From Pseudomonas monteilii NBRC 103158 = DSM 14164 (GTDB lineage Bacteria; Pseudomonadota; Gammaproteobacteria; Pseudomonadales; Pseudomonadaceae): a DNA stretch of 64,000 nucleotides. Below are positions 37,779 to 47,337 of this stretch, in pieces. Position 1 is the first letter of the stretch; each line of letters opens with the position of its first letter. The stretch spans positions 62,001-126,000 of the forward strand of contig NZ_BBIS01000018.1 of the NCBI RefSeq assembly GCF_000730605.1. The letters run 5' to 3'. The notes below the pieces were generated by a model that was not told where the DNA came from, made no database searches, and saw nothing but the letters and a program-made list of their open reading frames with translations. The translations under genes and the position numbers were made by a program.

Positions 37779-38810
37779 TCAGGCCTGCTCGACCTGTTCA
37801 AGCCAGACCAGCAGTCGCAGGACATTTTCGATTTCCTGCAGCTGTATGAAGGTGTAGCGCTGATGCGTCTTGAAGATGCGTCTGGCCAGGGCAATGTCAC
37901 TGATCACCGGCACACCTACCTCAGCCGCGTACTTGCGCACGGCCAATGCCCGCTGGTTGGTTTCCATCAGTGAGATGAACGGCATCACTGTGACTTCCGG
38001 GCGGAAGTAAATACCCACAGCGATGTGTGTGGGGTTGGCGACAATCACTCGCGAACCACGAATGTCGGATTTGACTTGTTCGGATAGCAGCTCCCGATGC
38101 AACTCGTGCCGCCGCCCCTTGATTTCCGGATTGCCTTCCTGCTCCTTGTGCTCGCGCTTGACCGACTGCTTGTCCATCTTCAGATCCTTGATGTACAGCC
38201 AGTACTCACACAGCGCATCGAGCATGACGATCAGCAATATGCAGCCCAGAAATGCCAGCGCCAGCACCACAAGCAAATGAGCCCAGATCGGGAACAGACC
38301 CACCGGTTGCGCATGGAGTTGCGCAAACAGTAAATGCCGCTGAGTCAGCCAGACCATCCAGAATGCGATTACAAAACTGCCCAGATACAACAGGGATTTA
38401 ACGGAATCCTTAACGGTTCTGAGACTGAACAGCTTTTTGAAGCCGTTAACCGGGTTCAGTGCGCCGAAGTTAAGCTTCAAGGCTTCGCTGGCAATGGCCA
38501 GGCCGGTCTGCAACAACGTGGGCAAGGCGCTGGCGAGAAAACACACAACGATCAGCGGGGCCACGACCTTGAGCATCAGCACCCCGAGCTCGGCGGCATA
38601 TCGCTGCTGATCGGCGGCGAAACCCGAAGCGATGATGCGCCGGTAAACCTCCATCACCTCCAGCAAGCTGCCGCTGCTCGTCAGATAGATGATCGCGCAC
38701 AGCATCAGGCAGGAACTGGAGAGATCCTTGGCCTTGAAGGTCTGGCCCTTTTTCGCCGCGTCGCGGCGTTTCTTGGCCGTGGGTTTTTCAGTTTTCGAGG
38801 CGCTGGACAT
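37779..38810 (-). CDS. spaS: SctU/SpaS, export switch protein
   Basis: A 343-residue FlhB-family protein. Four hydrophobic spans lie in the first about 210 residues, then a cytoplasmic domain with the self-cleaving motif N259-P260-T261-H262 in ANPTHIAVGIYF. Cleavage between N and P switches substrates from early (needle) to later ones. It begins 1 base after spaR and ends the spa block. Confidence 0.96.
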   Translation of the reverse strand: MSSASKTEKPTAKKRRDAAKKGQTFKAKDLSSSCLMLCAIIYLTSSGSLLEVMEVYRRIIASGFAADQQRYAAELGVLMLKVVAPLIVVCFLASALPTLLQTGLAIASEALKLNFGALNPVNGFKKLFSLRTVKDSVKSLLYLGSFVIAFWMVWLTQRHLLFAQLHAQPVGLFPIWAHLLVVLALAFLGCILLIVMLDALCEYWLYIKDLKMDKQSVKREHKEQEGNPEIKGRRHELHRELLSEQVKSDIRGSRVIVANPTHIAVGIYFRPEVTVMPFISLMETNQRALAVRKYAAEVGVPVISDIALARRIFKTHQRYTFIQLQEIENVLRLLVWLEQVEQA

Positions 38811-38811
38811 A

Positions 38812-39591
38812 TCAGCGGGCCTCCGGTTGTGCGACCCAGTCCGCCAGCTGATCCGGCTTGGAGGCCATGCGCAGTATTTCGTCAGGCAGGTGTGCGCTGA
38901 AATACAGAAGCAACACCACTAACGCGATGGCTCCCTTGACAGTGAGCGACACCGAAAACGCGTTCATTTGCGGCGCAAAACGCGCCAGCAGGCCAAGCAG
39001 CGCCTCGGTGAGCAGCAAGGTCGCCACCACCGGCGCACTGATAATCAGCGTTTTACTGATCAACGGATCGAGCAGGCCGAGCAACGGCTGAATCCGCAGT
39101 TCGCATCCGAATACCGGCGAGCAGAGTTGGTAGCTGCGGCTCAGGGTTTCCACCAGCAACGCCATTCCCCCGCCCTCCAGATAGATCACTGCCGCGAACA
39201 GCTGGAGAAAATTGGCCAACTCCGAGGTGTCGTCGCCGTTGGCCGGATCGATCGTGTTCCCTAACATCGCTCCACGCTGGTTATCGATCAGGTTGCCCAT
39301 GCCGTGCAACACCCAGAGCGGCCAGGACAACAGGCAGCCGAGAATCACGCCCACGCCGGCCTCTCGCAACAACAACCCGTAGAAGCCAAGCGAGTCCAGG
39401 CGAGGCAACGTGCCAGCGGTATAAGGCCAGAGCGCCATGCCAACCAGCACGATCACAGCATTTCGCGGTGCTCCGGTGAGCGCGCGACTGTTGAGAAACG
39501 GCAACATGAAAAAAACCGGTGCCAGGCGAGCGAAGCAAATCATTGCACCGGCCAGCCAGCCATGCAGGTCAAAAAAAAGGCTAACGTTCAT
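38812..39591 (-). CDS. spaR: SctT/SpaR, export-gate membrane protein
   Basis: A 259-residue FliR/SctT-family inner-membrane protein with several hydrophobic spans (MICFARLAPVFFMLPFLNSR; GVGVILGCLLSWPLWVLHGM) and the family motif NQRGAMLGNTIDP. It forms part of the SctR5-S4-T1 gate. It is spaced by 6 bases from spaQ and 1 from spaS. Confidence 0.95.
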   Translation of the reverse strand: MNVSLFFDLHGWLAGAMICFARLAPVFFMLPFLNSRALTGAPRNAVIVLVGMALWPYTAGTLPRLDSLGFYGLLLREAGVGVILGCLLSWPLWVLHGMGNLIDNQRGAMLGNTIDPANGDDTSELANFLQLFAAVIYLEGGGMALLVETLSRSYQLCSPVFGCELRIQPLLGLLDPLISKTLIISAPVVATLLLTEALLGLLARFAPQMNAFSVSLTVKGAIALVVLLLYFSAHLPDEILRMASKPDQLADWVAQPEAR

Positions 39592-39597
39592 CGCGAT

Positions 39598-39855
39598 TCA
39601 CTTCAGGGCCAGGCGCATGACTTCCCGACTGAAACCCAGCAACGTCTCACCGTACCAGCCAGAAAGCAGAAACAGACAGATCGACACCGCTAGCAGTTTG
39701 AAGCCAAAGGGCAAGGTTTGCTCCTGAAGCTGGGTCACGGTCTGAAACAGACCGATGAGCAATCCCACCAGCGTGGCGACGATGATCGGCCAGGCCACCA
39801 GGATCAATATCAGGTACAGCGTCTTGTTTCCGGCAAACACCAGGTCATTCATCAC
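39598..39855 (-). CDS. spaQ: SctS/SpaQ, export-gate membrane protein
   Basis: An 85-residue FliQ/SctS-family protein with two membrane helices ([40 protein letters not shown]) joined by a short loop ([15 protein letters not shown]) conserved in the family. Spacing of 6 bases on each side places it in the spa operon. Confidence 0.96.
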   Translation of the reverse strand: MMNDLVFAGNKTLYLILILVAWPIIVATLVGLLIGLFQTVTQLQEQTLPFGFKLLAVSICLFLLSGWYGETLLGFSREVMRLALK

Positions 39856-39861
39856 TGATTC

Positions 39862-40524
39862 TCATTGAGCCAGGGACAGGTATTGCCCAACCAGTCCGGT
39901 AGAAAGCAGGGCCCAGCCATCCAGCGCAACGAACAGCACCAGCTTGATAGGTACGGAGATGATCACCGGGCTCATCATCATCATGCCCAAGGCAAGCAAG
40001 ATACTGGAGACCACCAGGTCGACGATGACGAAAGGCAGATACAGATAAAAACCAATCTTGAAAGCGGCTTTGATTTCGCTCAGTGCATAGGCTGGCAGCA
40101 ACGCGAACAACGAAGGCTCCAGCGTCTCATCAGGTTCGACATCGACGGCATTCGGATTCTCGCGCGCGATCTGCGCCCGCTCGAAGAACTGTGCCAGGTC
40201 TGGGTCGGTGTACTTGGTCAGGTATTCGCGGTAACTGCCCAGACCGTTATCGAGGAACGCCACCACCGCATCGATGTTGGTGAACTCAACCCGGTTTTCC
40301 TTGTAATAGTCATAGCCTTCTTGCACCACCGGGCTCATGACGAACATCGCCAGCAACAGCGCAACGGCGTTGAGGGTCATGTTCGAGGGCACCTGCTGCA
40401 AGCCCAATGCGTTGCGCACGATGACGAAGACAATAGAGAACTTGATGTAGCAGGTGCCTGCGGCAATCAGGAATGGCAGCAACGAAGCCACTGCCAACAG
40501 CCCGATCATTGAAATGTCATTCAT
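39862..40524 (-). CDS. spaP: SctR/SpaP, export-gate membrane protein
   Basis: A 220-residue FliP/SctR-family protein. The start ATG at 40524 gives MNDISMIGLLAVASLLPF; more upstream frame is spaO sequence. The family motif KFSIVFVIVRNALGLQQVPS is present, with four hydrophobic spans. It overlaps spaO by 8 bases. Confidence 0.96.
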   Translation of the reverse strand: MNDISMIGLLAVASLLPFLIAAGTCYIKFSIVFVIVRNALGLQQVPSNMTLNAVALLLAMFVMSPVVQEGYDYYKENRVEFTNIDAVVAFLDNGLGSYREYLTKYTDPDLAQFFERAQIARENPNAVDVEPDETLEPSLFALLPAYALSEIKAAFKIGFYLYLPFVIVDLVVSSILLALGMMMMSPVIISVPIKLVLFVALDGWALLSTGLVGQYLSLAQ

Positions 40525-40795
40525 TACCCGTGCCCCGCCCCACCTCACGCAACTCGACGCCGAGGCGACCGCCTAGCTGGACCAGCTCACCCACGGCGAT
40601 ACACATGCCAGCGACACGCACTTCAACGTTGCTCACGGCCGTGGGCTCCAGGGGCAACACCTGGCCTTCGATGAACGCGTTGAGCGTAGCCATGCTCAGG
40701 GTCAGCTCGCCCAACACGAATTCAAGTTTGACCGGCAGCTCCGTTAGCGCGCCGAGAGCGCCCGGCGAAAGATTGTCCGGGGGAGTGAGTTCCAT
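40517..40795 (-). CDS. Predicted internal-start product of spaO (SpaO-C)
   Basis: ATG at 40795 (codon 211 of spaO) begins MELTPPDNLSPGALG and would give a 92-residue protein containing only the last SpoA domain. AAGGAAGG at 40803-40810 lies 7 bases upstream, a much better ribosome site than most in the locus. In Salmonella and Yersinia an internally translated SctQ C-fragment is required for sorting-platform assembly, which supports this reading. Confidence 0.65.
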   Translation of the reverse strand: MELTPPDNLSPGALGALTELPVKLEFVLGELTLSMATLNAFIEGQVLPLEPTAVSNVEVRVAGMCIAVGELVQLGGRLGVELREVGRGTGNE

Positions 40796-41425
40796 ATGCA
40801 GACCTTCCTTGACAAAGGTGAACTGGCCGATGCACCGATCAGCCATGAAGAGTTTTCGGGTTTGCTCGGCGATGACGAGCACATCGCCCTTCGCCAGTGG
40901 CCGGTAGGGCAATCGAGCCATCGCGCTGTTGCCGAGCACGATTCGCAGGGCCTGCGGCACTGCCTGCAACCAGGCTTGCAACGGGCGCGAAGCCTCCTTG
41001 CGCTGGCTCGGCCCTTGAAGGATCCACACGTCACTCTGGGGCGTTCCAATGCAGGGCAGGCAAGCGCCTTGCAGCGCCTCTCCCTGAATGAGCTCGAGCG
41101 CGAACAGGCGCTGGTAATCCAACAGATCGGACGCAATTTCGATGGGCCGGCTGACCGTCGAGAACAGCTCCAGAATCTCCTGGCCCTCGCTCTCCTGAAG
41201 CAGCCATTGCGACCATTGCGGAGCCACGGCGTGCAACCAATCGCGCGCCCCGATCATGCCTTGCCAGAGGCCGTGACAACCTTGCGCCCAGAAGGCTAGA
41301 TAACGTGTCTGTGGCGAAGGTTGGCTCAGCAGCACAGGGTGCCCCTCACGCTGCCAGCGGGCCACCGCCTGGCGCTGCTCATAATCAAGTTGCTCAACAC
41401 AGCGCAACAACAGAGTGGAGGTCAC
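40517..41425 (-). CDS. spaO: SctQ/SpaO, sorting-platform (C-ring) protein
   Basis: A 302-residue protein with two C-terminal SpoA-type domains (LPVKLEFVLGELTLSMATLN, VRVAGMCIAVGELVQLGGRL in the last one). It forms the cytoplasmic pods that load substrates. Its ATG overlaps the spaN stop (ATGA). An internal start with a strong ribosome site lies at codon 211 and probably makes a separate C-terminal fragment, listed separately. Confidence 0.93.
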   Translation of the reverse strand: MTSTLLLRCVEQLDYEQRQAVARWQREGHPVLLSQPSPQTRYLAFWAQGCHGLWQGMIGARDWLHAVAPQWSQWLLQESEGQEILELFSTVSRPIEIASDLLDYQRLFALELIQGEALQGACLPCIGTPQSDVWILQGPSQRKEASRPLQAWLQAVPQALRIVLGNSAMARLPYRPLAKGDVLVIAEQTRKLFMADRCIGQFTFVKEGLHMELTPPDNLSPGALGALTELPVKLEFVLGELTLSMATLNAFIEGQVLPLEPTAVSNVEVRVAGMCIAVGELVQLGGRLGVELREVGRGTGNE

Positions 41426-42411
41426 GCCTGCTGCCCTTCCTGCTCACCTGTGTCTCGAAGCGTTTGACGGCTTTGCTCTTCGAACGCCTCCTCCGCTCGC
41501 GCCTGCTGATGACGGTCACGGTGTTTGTGCTCCTGCTGATCAGCCAAACGCCAACGCGGATCCGGCACCTGCGCCAGATTGTCGCTCAAATAGCTGGAAA
41601 CCAAGGAGCTGTCTGGATTGAGCAACAACTGCTCGGGACGTTCGCCCCCCGCCTTGCTGACTGTGATCAGCCCCACAGCATTACCTTTGCTGAAGGGCAC
41701 CTGAAGATAGCGCCTACCCTCCTGGGCAGTGCTGGCTTCTGGCGCCGGCTTCGGTTCAGATGTCGGCTTAGCAGCCACTGCCGAGTGCGTTACGCGGTGC
41801 ACATGCAGTGACTTTTCCAGCAATGGCAGTGGTTGCGCCGGTAAGGCTTGAGGCGTTTCCTGCTTGACCGGTCTGTCGGCGACAGCTCGATCGCAGGCCG
41901 AAAGCGCACTGGCAACAGCGGTCCGGTCAGGCTCCTGTGTCCGCATGACGACCGGCAAGCGGGTAGACGACGATGGCGCTTTCTGCTGGACCGACGCATC
42001 GATGGCAGCCTGACCGGGTGTGGCGAGCGCAGTGGCAACGGACGCCTGAACAAGCACCTGCGCAGCGACCGGTAAACGCGTAGCCTGCAACGCAGGTCGA
42101 GCATCACCCCGTGCCGGCGATGAAGGCACGGACGGCTGCTTCATTGGCCAATGTATCGTCTGACCCACCGATACTTTGGTCGACCTGGACTCAGTCTCCG
42201 CCTCGGGGCGCAGCGCTGCCAGCGTGGGCTTTAGCGGGAGCTCGCGCAGTGGCTGCAACTGCGCCAACATCACAAGCGCGCCCTGCGGCAAGTCATCCAG
42301 TGTATTACGGTCTTCATAGACCTGCGGCTGAACTTCATGGCCGAGCTCATCGGAGGCTAAAAAATCTTTGACCGGACGGACTGTCACTACCAGAGGGCGC
42401 ACTACGCTCAT
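41422..42411 (-). CDS. spaN: SctP/SpaN (InvJ), needle-length regulator
   Basis: About 329 residues from the ATG at 42411, which overlaps the spaM stop (ATGA). The middle is Pro/Ala/Thr-rich and low in complexity, as in other molecular rulers. The C-terminal part (RRYLQVPFSKGNAVGLITVS and QLLLNPDSSLVSSYLSDNLA) resembles the substrate-switch domain of SpaN/InvJ proteins. It overlaps spaO by 4 bases. Sequence is poorly conserved in this family, so position carries much weight. Confidence 0.85.
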   Translation of the reverse strand: MSVVRPLVVTVRPVKDFLASDELGHEVQPQVYEDRNTLDDLPQGALVMLAQLQPLRELPLKPTLAALRPEAETESRSTKVSVGQTIHWPMKQPSVPSSPARGDARPALQATRLPVAAQVLVQASVATALATPGQAAIDASVQQKAPSSSTRLPVVMRTQEPDRTAVASALSACDRAVADRPVKQETPQALPAQPLPLLEKSLHVHRVTHSAVAAKPTSEPKPAPEASTAQEGRRYLQVPFSKGNAVGLITVSKAGGERPEQLLLNPDSSLVSSYLSDNLAQVPDPRWRLADQQEHKHRDRHQQARAEEAFEEQSRQTLRDTGEQEGQQA

Positions 42412-42863
42412 TTCCAATTCACCAATAGTTCATCAATGTCATTTTCTTCCTGGCGCCACAGACGTGAACGACGTTCGCCCAGCAAACGTTGCTCCAGACA
42501 CTGGTACTTCATATGCTTTCTCTGCAGCGTCTTGATATGCCGTTGCAAACGCTCAACCCCTTGAGCCGCCTCCTGGAGCTGGTCCGTCACGCGGATGCGC
42601 TCTAGTGCCAGGTTACCGATCTGCCGCCGAATGACCGCCTGACGCCGCAACAGCGTTAGCAACTGGGCATGGCTCAACCGCTGATCCTCGGGACGTTGGC
42701 TGATCAGGAGCTCATCGAGCCCTTGAGCCTGTTGCTCGATCGCCTGCAACTCACACTGAAGCGGAACCATTGCGCGCAAGGCTTTATCGAGCATTCGCTC
42801 ACACTCAAGCTGCCGGTAGTCGCTGAACTCCAGCAGGCGCCGGACATTAGCCAAGCAGACCAT
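42408..42863 (-). CDS. spaM: SctO/SpaM (InvI), central stalk protein
   Basis: A 151-residue, strongly helical coiled-coil protein ([40 protein letters not shown]); InvI is 147. GGAGAG lies 7 bases before the ATG at 42863, so the longer open frame is not used. SctO is the stalk linking the ATPase to SctV. It overlaps invC by 17 bases and spaN by 4. Confidence 0.88.
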   Translation of the reverse strand: MVCLANVRRLLEFSDYRQLECERMLDKALRAMVPLQCELQAIEQQAQGLDELLISQRPEDQRLSHAQLLTLLRRQAVIRRQIGNLALERIRVTDQLQEAAQGVERLQRHIKTLQRKHMKYQCLEQRLLGERRSRLWRQEENDIDELLVNWK

Positions 42864-44148
42864 GCAGGCTCTCCAATGCAGCCTGAGGTGCACATCGTTC
42901 ACTCAAATCCTGGCGAAGCCAGCCCATCAACGCTTCACGACAGGCCATGGCCTGATCGTTAGCCGCATTTTCCCCGGGTCGGTATTCCCCCAGATCGAGC
43001 AATACCTGCAGCTGCTCGATGTGGGCCAACACCTTGCGGGTGTTGGCCGCCAGTTGCTGAACATCGTGCCCGGTGACCTGATGTGCCACCCGACTGGCGC
43101 TACGGAGCACGTCGATTGCCGGGAAATGACCACTGGCGGCCAACGTTCGGCTCAAGTAGATGTGCCCATCGAGGATGGAGCGAATCTCCTCGGCAACAGG
43201 GTCGGGTTCATCGTCGCTTTCCAGCAATACGGTGTAGAACGCGGTGATGCTCCCGTTGACGGTCACGCCCGGACGCTCCAGCAAACGCGGCAGGGAGTCG
43301 AACACCGAAGCGGGATAACCACGCCGCGCCGGTGCCTCCCCTGCCGCCAGCGCGAGGTCGCGGCGAGCACGGGCATACCGGCTCATCGAGTCGAGCATCA
43401 ACACCACCTGCCGGCCTTGATCACGGAAATACTCGGCGATTGCCGTTGCCTGTAAGGCTGCATTGCAGCGGTCGATCGAGGAGAAGTCCGAGGTCGCGTA
43501 GACCACCACACACCGCGTGCATTTATCCGAATGACGCAACGTCTCGACAAACTCGGTGACCTCCCGCCCCCGCTCACCGATCAGCCCGATCACGAACACA
43601 TCTGCTTCGCTGTGGGCGATCAACATGTTCATCAATGACGTCTTGCCTGATCCCGCCGCGGCAAAGATGCCAATGCGTTGGCCTATTCCGCACGTCAGCA
43701 AACCATCGATCGCCCGTACGCCGGTGGCCATCGGCTGGTTTACCGGGCGACGCAGGTGGTAGGCCGGAGGATCAGCATCCACCGGACAGTCGCGACCATC
43801 GAATGCATCGCCGGGGGCCAAACGTTCGACTATCCGCCCCTGGGGGTCGATCACGCTACCGAGCATGGCAGCGCTGCAATACAGGTTGAGCAATGAACCG
43901 GTAGGCACGATCAGCGATTCACGGGACAACCCTCGCGCATCACCCAGCAAACTGAGCAATACCGCATCGGGACTGAAGCCGATCACTTGCGCGCGAGCGC
44001 TCACCGCAGTGTCCCGCCAGTTTCCGCGCACCTCGCAGACTTCGCCGATCACCACATCGTGCAGTGCCGCTTCGAGAAGGGGACCATTCAAACGCAACGG
44101 GTGGGCAGCACGGCGCTCCAGCGATGGCCGACTCATTGGCAGTTGCAT
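42847..44148 (-). CDS. invC: SctN/InvC, secretion ATPase
   Basis: A 433-residue F1-like ATPase. Walker A is [14 protein letters not shown] with K169, Walker B is [20 protein letters not shown], and a catalytic-Glu region ([13 protein letters not shown]) lies between. It unfolds substrates and frees them from chaperones such as SicA and InvB. AGGAG lies 8 bases before the ATG. In SPI-1 invB lies just upstream; here only 11 bases separate invC from invA, so invB is absent from this position. Confidence 0.97.
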   Translation of the reverse strand: MQLPMSRPSLERRAAHPLRLNGPLLEAALHDVVIGEVCEVRGNWRDTAVSARAQVIGFSPDAVLLSLLGDARGLSRESLIVPTGSLLNLYCSAAMLGSVIDPQGRIVERLAPGDAFDGRDCPVDADPPAYHLRRPVNQPMATGVRAIDGLLTCGIGQRIGIFAAAGSGKTSLMNMLIAHSEADVFVIGLIGERGREVTEFVETLRHSDKCTRCVVVYATSDFSSIDRCNAALQATAIAEYFRDQGRQVVLMLDSMSRYARARRDLALAAGEAPARRGYPASVFDSLPRLLERPGVTVNGSITAFYTVLLESDDEPDPVAEEIRSILDGHIYLSRTLAASGHFPAIDVLRSASRVAHQVTGHDVQQLAANTRKVLAHIEQLQVLLDLGEYRPGENAANDQAMACREALMGWLRQDLSERCAPQAALESLHGLLG

Positions 44149-44159
44149 AGCGCATTCTC

Positions 44160-46211
44160 CTAAAGGGTCTTGAGCACAGTCACTGAAATGGCGTCGGAAA
44201 TCTCGCCAAACGACACCACATCCAGCTCCCTGAAACGGCCCTCGATCAGTTTCTTGATGTAGCGCCGAACATCCACCGAGGCCAGGATGACCATGTCTTT
44301 CTGAGGGATGTGCAGGCTATCGAGCCCGACTGCCAGCCGGTCCATGAGCTCTTCGCTGACGGAGGGCTCCAGGTTGAGGAAGCTTCCGCCAGAAGTCTGA
44401 CGTATGCCCTTGCGCACCACGTCCTCGAACTCCGGCGAAAGCAGCAACACGCGCAGGTCGTTACCGTTGGCAAATTTGTTACTGATGTAGCGCGCCATAC
44501 CGCCACGCACGTGCTCAACCAGAACAATCACGTCTTTCTCGCGTGAGCCCCAGTGAGCAAGCGTTTCAAGAATCAGTTTCATGTTGCGCACCGAGATGCG
44601 CTCGGCGACCAGGCGTTGCAGGAGCTCCGCGACTTTCTGTACCGGGGCATGGCGATAGACCTCTTTGACCAGGTCCGGGTAGCGCGCTTCCATCTCGTCG
44701 AGCAGGACCTTGCTCTCCTGCACCCCGAAAAACTCCGAAATATTGCGAGCCAGCAGGGTTACCAGGCAGCGATAGAATTCGTCATAAGCCGTACGCAACT
44801 GATGCCCCAGGTTCTGCAGTTTTTCGCGCTCGCTGCTGCGCACCCATACGCTGGTTTGCTTGTTGCTGTCGACGCCCGTGGTCAGGTCCAGGCCGAGATG
44901 TTCAAGTTCTGGCTTGTAATCGACAACTCGTAGCAGATCGAAGTGGATATCGAACTGGTCTGCACGCACTTCGTTGATCAACACCGCGACTTGCCCCAAC
45001 GGCAGTGAATCGGCACCGCGCAATCGGGGCTCGGGAATCCGGATACCGTAATCGATGAAGAACTGGCTACGAAAACGCTCACATAATCGAGCCTCGCGCA
45101 GCGCTTCGACGCGAGCGCTTGGCACCAGCAGCATCAAGGCGACGGTTTCGGTGGCCATGTCATCGACGTTCTCGATCAGGCCCAAATCGCTTTCGGGTTC
45201 CCCCTCTTCATCCGCCAAAGACACGACGGGGGCAGTACCCGAGTTCTTCTTCTCCAGCCGGTAGCGAAAGAACAGCAATGCCACCAGCGCACCGGCGATG
45301 ATCAGAAACACCGCAACCGGGAACCCTGGCAGCATCGCCACACCGACCGCCAGCAAGGCAGTGATACCCAGCACAAAAGGATGCCCCAGCAGTTGGGTCA
45401 TCATGTTTCGCCCCAGGTTGGCCTCGTCTCCGTTGACACGGGTCACGATGAAACCTGCACCAATGGCGATCAACAGCGCGGGAATCTGCGCTACCAGGCC
45501 GTCACCGATAGTCAGCAACGTGTAGGTCGACAGCGCCTCGGACATGTCCATTCCCAGTTGCCCGACACCGATTGCGATCCCCCCCAGAAAGTTGACGAAG
45601 ATGATGATGATGCCGGCGATCGCATCGCCCTTGATGAACTTCATGGCGCCATCGAAGGCCCCGTACAACTGGCTTTCGCGCTCTAGCGTGCTGCGCCGCT
45701 CACGCGCCTCCTTGGCATCGATGACACCGGCTTTGAGGTCGCCATCGATGCTCATTTGCTTACCCGGCATGCCGTCGAGGGAGAACCGCGCCGCCACTTC
45801 CGCCACGCGTTCGGAACCCTTGGTAATGACGATGAACTGCACGATGGTGACAATCGCAAAGATCACGAAGCCCACCACCAGGCTGTCGCCAATCACAAAC
45901 TCACCGAAAGACGCGATGATCTCACCAGCATCGGCCTGCACCAGGATCAACCGACTGGTACTGATCGATAACGCCAGACGGAACAACGTAGTGATCAGCA
46001 ACAGCGCGGGAAAGGTGGAAAAACTCAGGATCCGCTCGATGTAGAACGACCCCATGAGGACAAGGATCGCAATGACGATGTTCAGACCGATCAGAAAATC
46101 CACCAGCGGCGTCGGCAATGGAATGATCAGCATGGCGATGATCATCACCATCAGGGCCAGAATCAGCAGCTCGGGGCGAGCAGTGACATTACGCAGGAAT
46201 TTATCGAGCAT
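44160..46211 (-). CDS. invA: SctV/InvA, export-gate protein
   Basis: A 683-residue FlhA-family protein. About eight hydrophobic spans occupy residues 1-320, with the FHIPEP-type conserved loop ([40 protein letters not shown]). The C-terminal 340 residues form the cytoplasmic ring that selects substrates. Length matches Salmonella InvA (685). Confidence 0.97.
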   Translation of the reverse strand: MLDKFLRNVTARPELLILALMVMIIAMLIIPLPTPLVDFLIGLNIVIAILVLMGSFYIERILSFSTFPALLLITTLFRLALSISTSRLILVQADAGEIIASFGEFVIGDSLVVGFVIFAIVTIVQFIVITKGSERVAEVAARFSLDGMPGKQMSIDGDLKAGVIDAKEARERRSTLERESQLYGAFDGAMKFIKGDAIAGIIIIFVNFLGGIAIGVGQLGMDMSEALSTYTLLTIGDGLVAQIPALLIAIGAGFIVTRVNGDEANLGRNMMTQLLGHPFVLGITALLAVGVAMLPGFPVAVFLIIAGALVALLFFRYRLEKKNSGTAPVVSLADEEGEPESDLGLIENVDDMATETVALMLLVPSARVEALREARLCERFRSQFFIDYGIRIPEPRLRGADSLPLGQVAVLINEVRADQFDIHFDLLRVVDYKPELEHLGLDLTTGVDSNKQTSVWVRSSEREKLQNLGHQLRTAYDEFYRCLVTLLARNISEFFGVQESKVLLDEMEARYPDLVKEVYRHAPVQKVAELLQRLVAERISVRNMKLILETLAHWGSREKDVIVLVEHVRGGMARYISNKFANGNDLRVLLLSPEFEDVVRKGIRQTSGGSFLNLEPSVSEELMDRLAVGLDSLHIPQKDMVILASVDVRRYIKKLIEGRFRELDVVSFGEISDAISVTVLKTL

Positions 46212-46232
46212 GATAAGTACCGACCTTCAAGA

Positions 46233-47336
46233 TCAGGAGGCGAAACGAGTCGTCAACGCAGCGTGTCGCTCGATGGTTTCATGGGCAAACACCAGGTCGG
46301 CCAAATGCGTGAACTGCGCTGCGATGCGCGCCAGTGCCTCGTCATCGCCAAACAACTCCAGCGGCAGCGCCAGGCAGGCCAGTCGCAACAGTTGCAACAG
46401 TTGCGCGCGCTCGTGGTGTTCAACCAACAACAAGTGCTCCCCAAAGAGACCTGACAGCAACGGGTCGAGCTCGTCGGGAAACTGCAACAGCCCCAACAGG
46501 AACACCAACCAGTCCGGCTCGCTGGCGTTATGCTGGCAAACCAGCTCGTGTACGAGCAGCCTGCGGATGAACACGACATCAACCGAACGCAGACGCTTAA
46601 GGTCACCCAGTTTTTTCAGCAACTGGCCAAACTCGTCGCGTGAACAACTGGGATCCTGGGCATTGATGTCGGTCAGCAAGGCAGCCTCGATGAAATCCAG
46701 GACCGGGCCACGGTGCTGATAGCCGTAGAGGGCTATCCAGTCCTCATAAGACTCGACCGGGCCGACTTCGGACTCCAGGAACGAGCGATAGGTGTCACGC
46801 AACAAGGCCGCCCGCAACGCCAGCGCCTTGCCAAACATCTTGGCTTTGAGTGCCGAATTGATACCGGCCTTCAAACGCTTGGGCGGCGACTGGACCAATA
46901 CCTGATTCAGTAGCGCTTCCAGACGCCGGCGAGTCGCCTCGGCCATCACTTTTTCCTGCAACAGTTGGCGCAGCACCAGCACCAGATCGCTGTCATCGGG
47001 AAACAGCCCCCGGGCTTGTGCCAGCAGCCATTCGATGCTGCGCTCGGCAAGCTTGGCCAGCGACTGTATTTGCCGAGCCTTGGGGACAACATCTTCATCC
47101 AGAACCCGCTCGAAGCTGTCTGCCAAGCCTTCGAACTTGTCACCGAAATCGCCCCTACGGCGAAACTGCGAACGCAGGGACGCCGCCATCTCATCGCTGT
47201 TTTCAACAAATCGCTGGACGCTAGCTGCTGGAGAAGTATCGTCGTCTGGCGCTTCAACGACCTTTGCCTGGGGCTCGCGGCCCTGATGCGTGCGCGCCAT
47301 CTGCATGCGCGACAGCACTGCGCCAATAGCAGCCAT
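46233..47336 (-). CDS. invE: SctW/InvE, gatekeeper
   Basis: A 367-residue gatekeeper (InvE is 372). GGAG lies 8 bases before the ATG at 47336, which follows the invG stop by one base; more upstream in-frame codons lie inside invG and are not used. It is helical throughout, with the YopN/TyeA-type layout. It delays effector export until the translocators are out. Confidence 0.92.
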   Translation of the reverse strand: MAAIGAVLSRMQMARTHQGREPQAKVVEAPDDDTSPAASVQRFVENSDEMAASLRSQFRRRGDFGDKFEGLADSFERVLDEDVVPKARQIQSLAKLAERSIEWLLAQARGLFPDDSDLVLVLRQLLQEKVMAEATRRRLEALLNQVLVQSPPKRLKAGINSALKAKMFGKALALRAALLRDTYRSFLESEVGPVESYEDWIALYGYQHRGPVLDFIEAALLTDINAQDPSCSRDEFGQLLKKLGDLKRLRSVDVVFIRRLLVHELVCQHNASEPDWLVFLLGLLQFPDELDPLLSGLFGEHLLLVEHHERAQLLQLLRLACLALPLELFGDDEALARIAAQFTHLADLVFAHETIERHAALTTRFAS

Positions 47337-47337
47337 A

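Noticed and set aside
37643..37900. Possible small gene between spaS and sicA
   Set aside because: Most of the frame lies inside spaS in another phase and no ribosome site or family match was seen; the gap is treated as non-coding.
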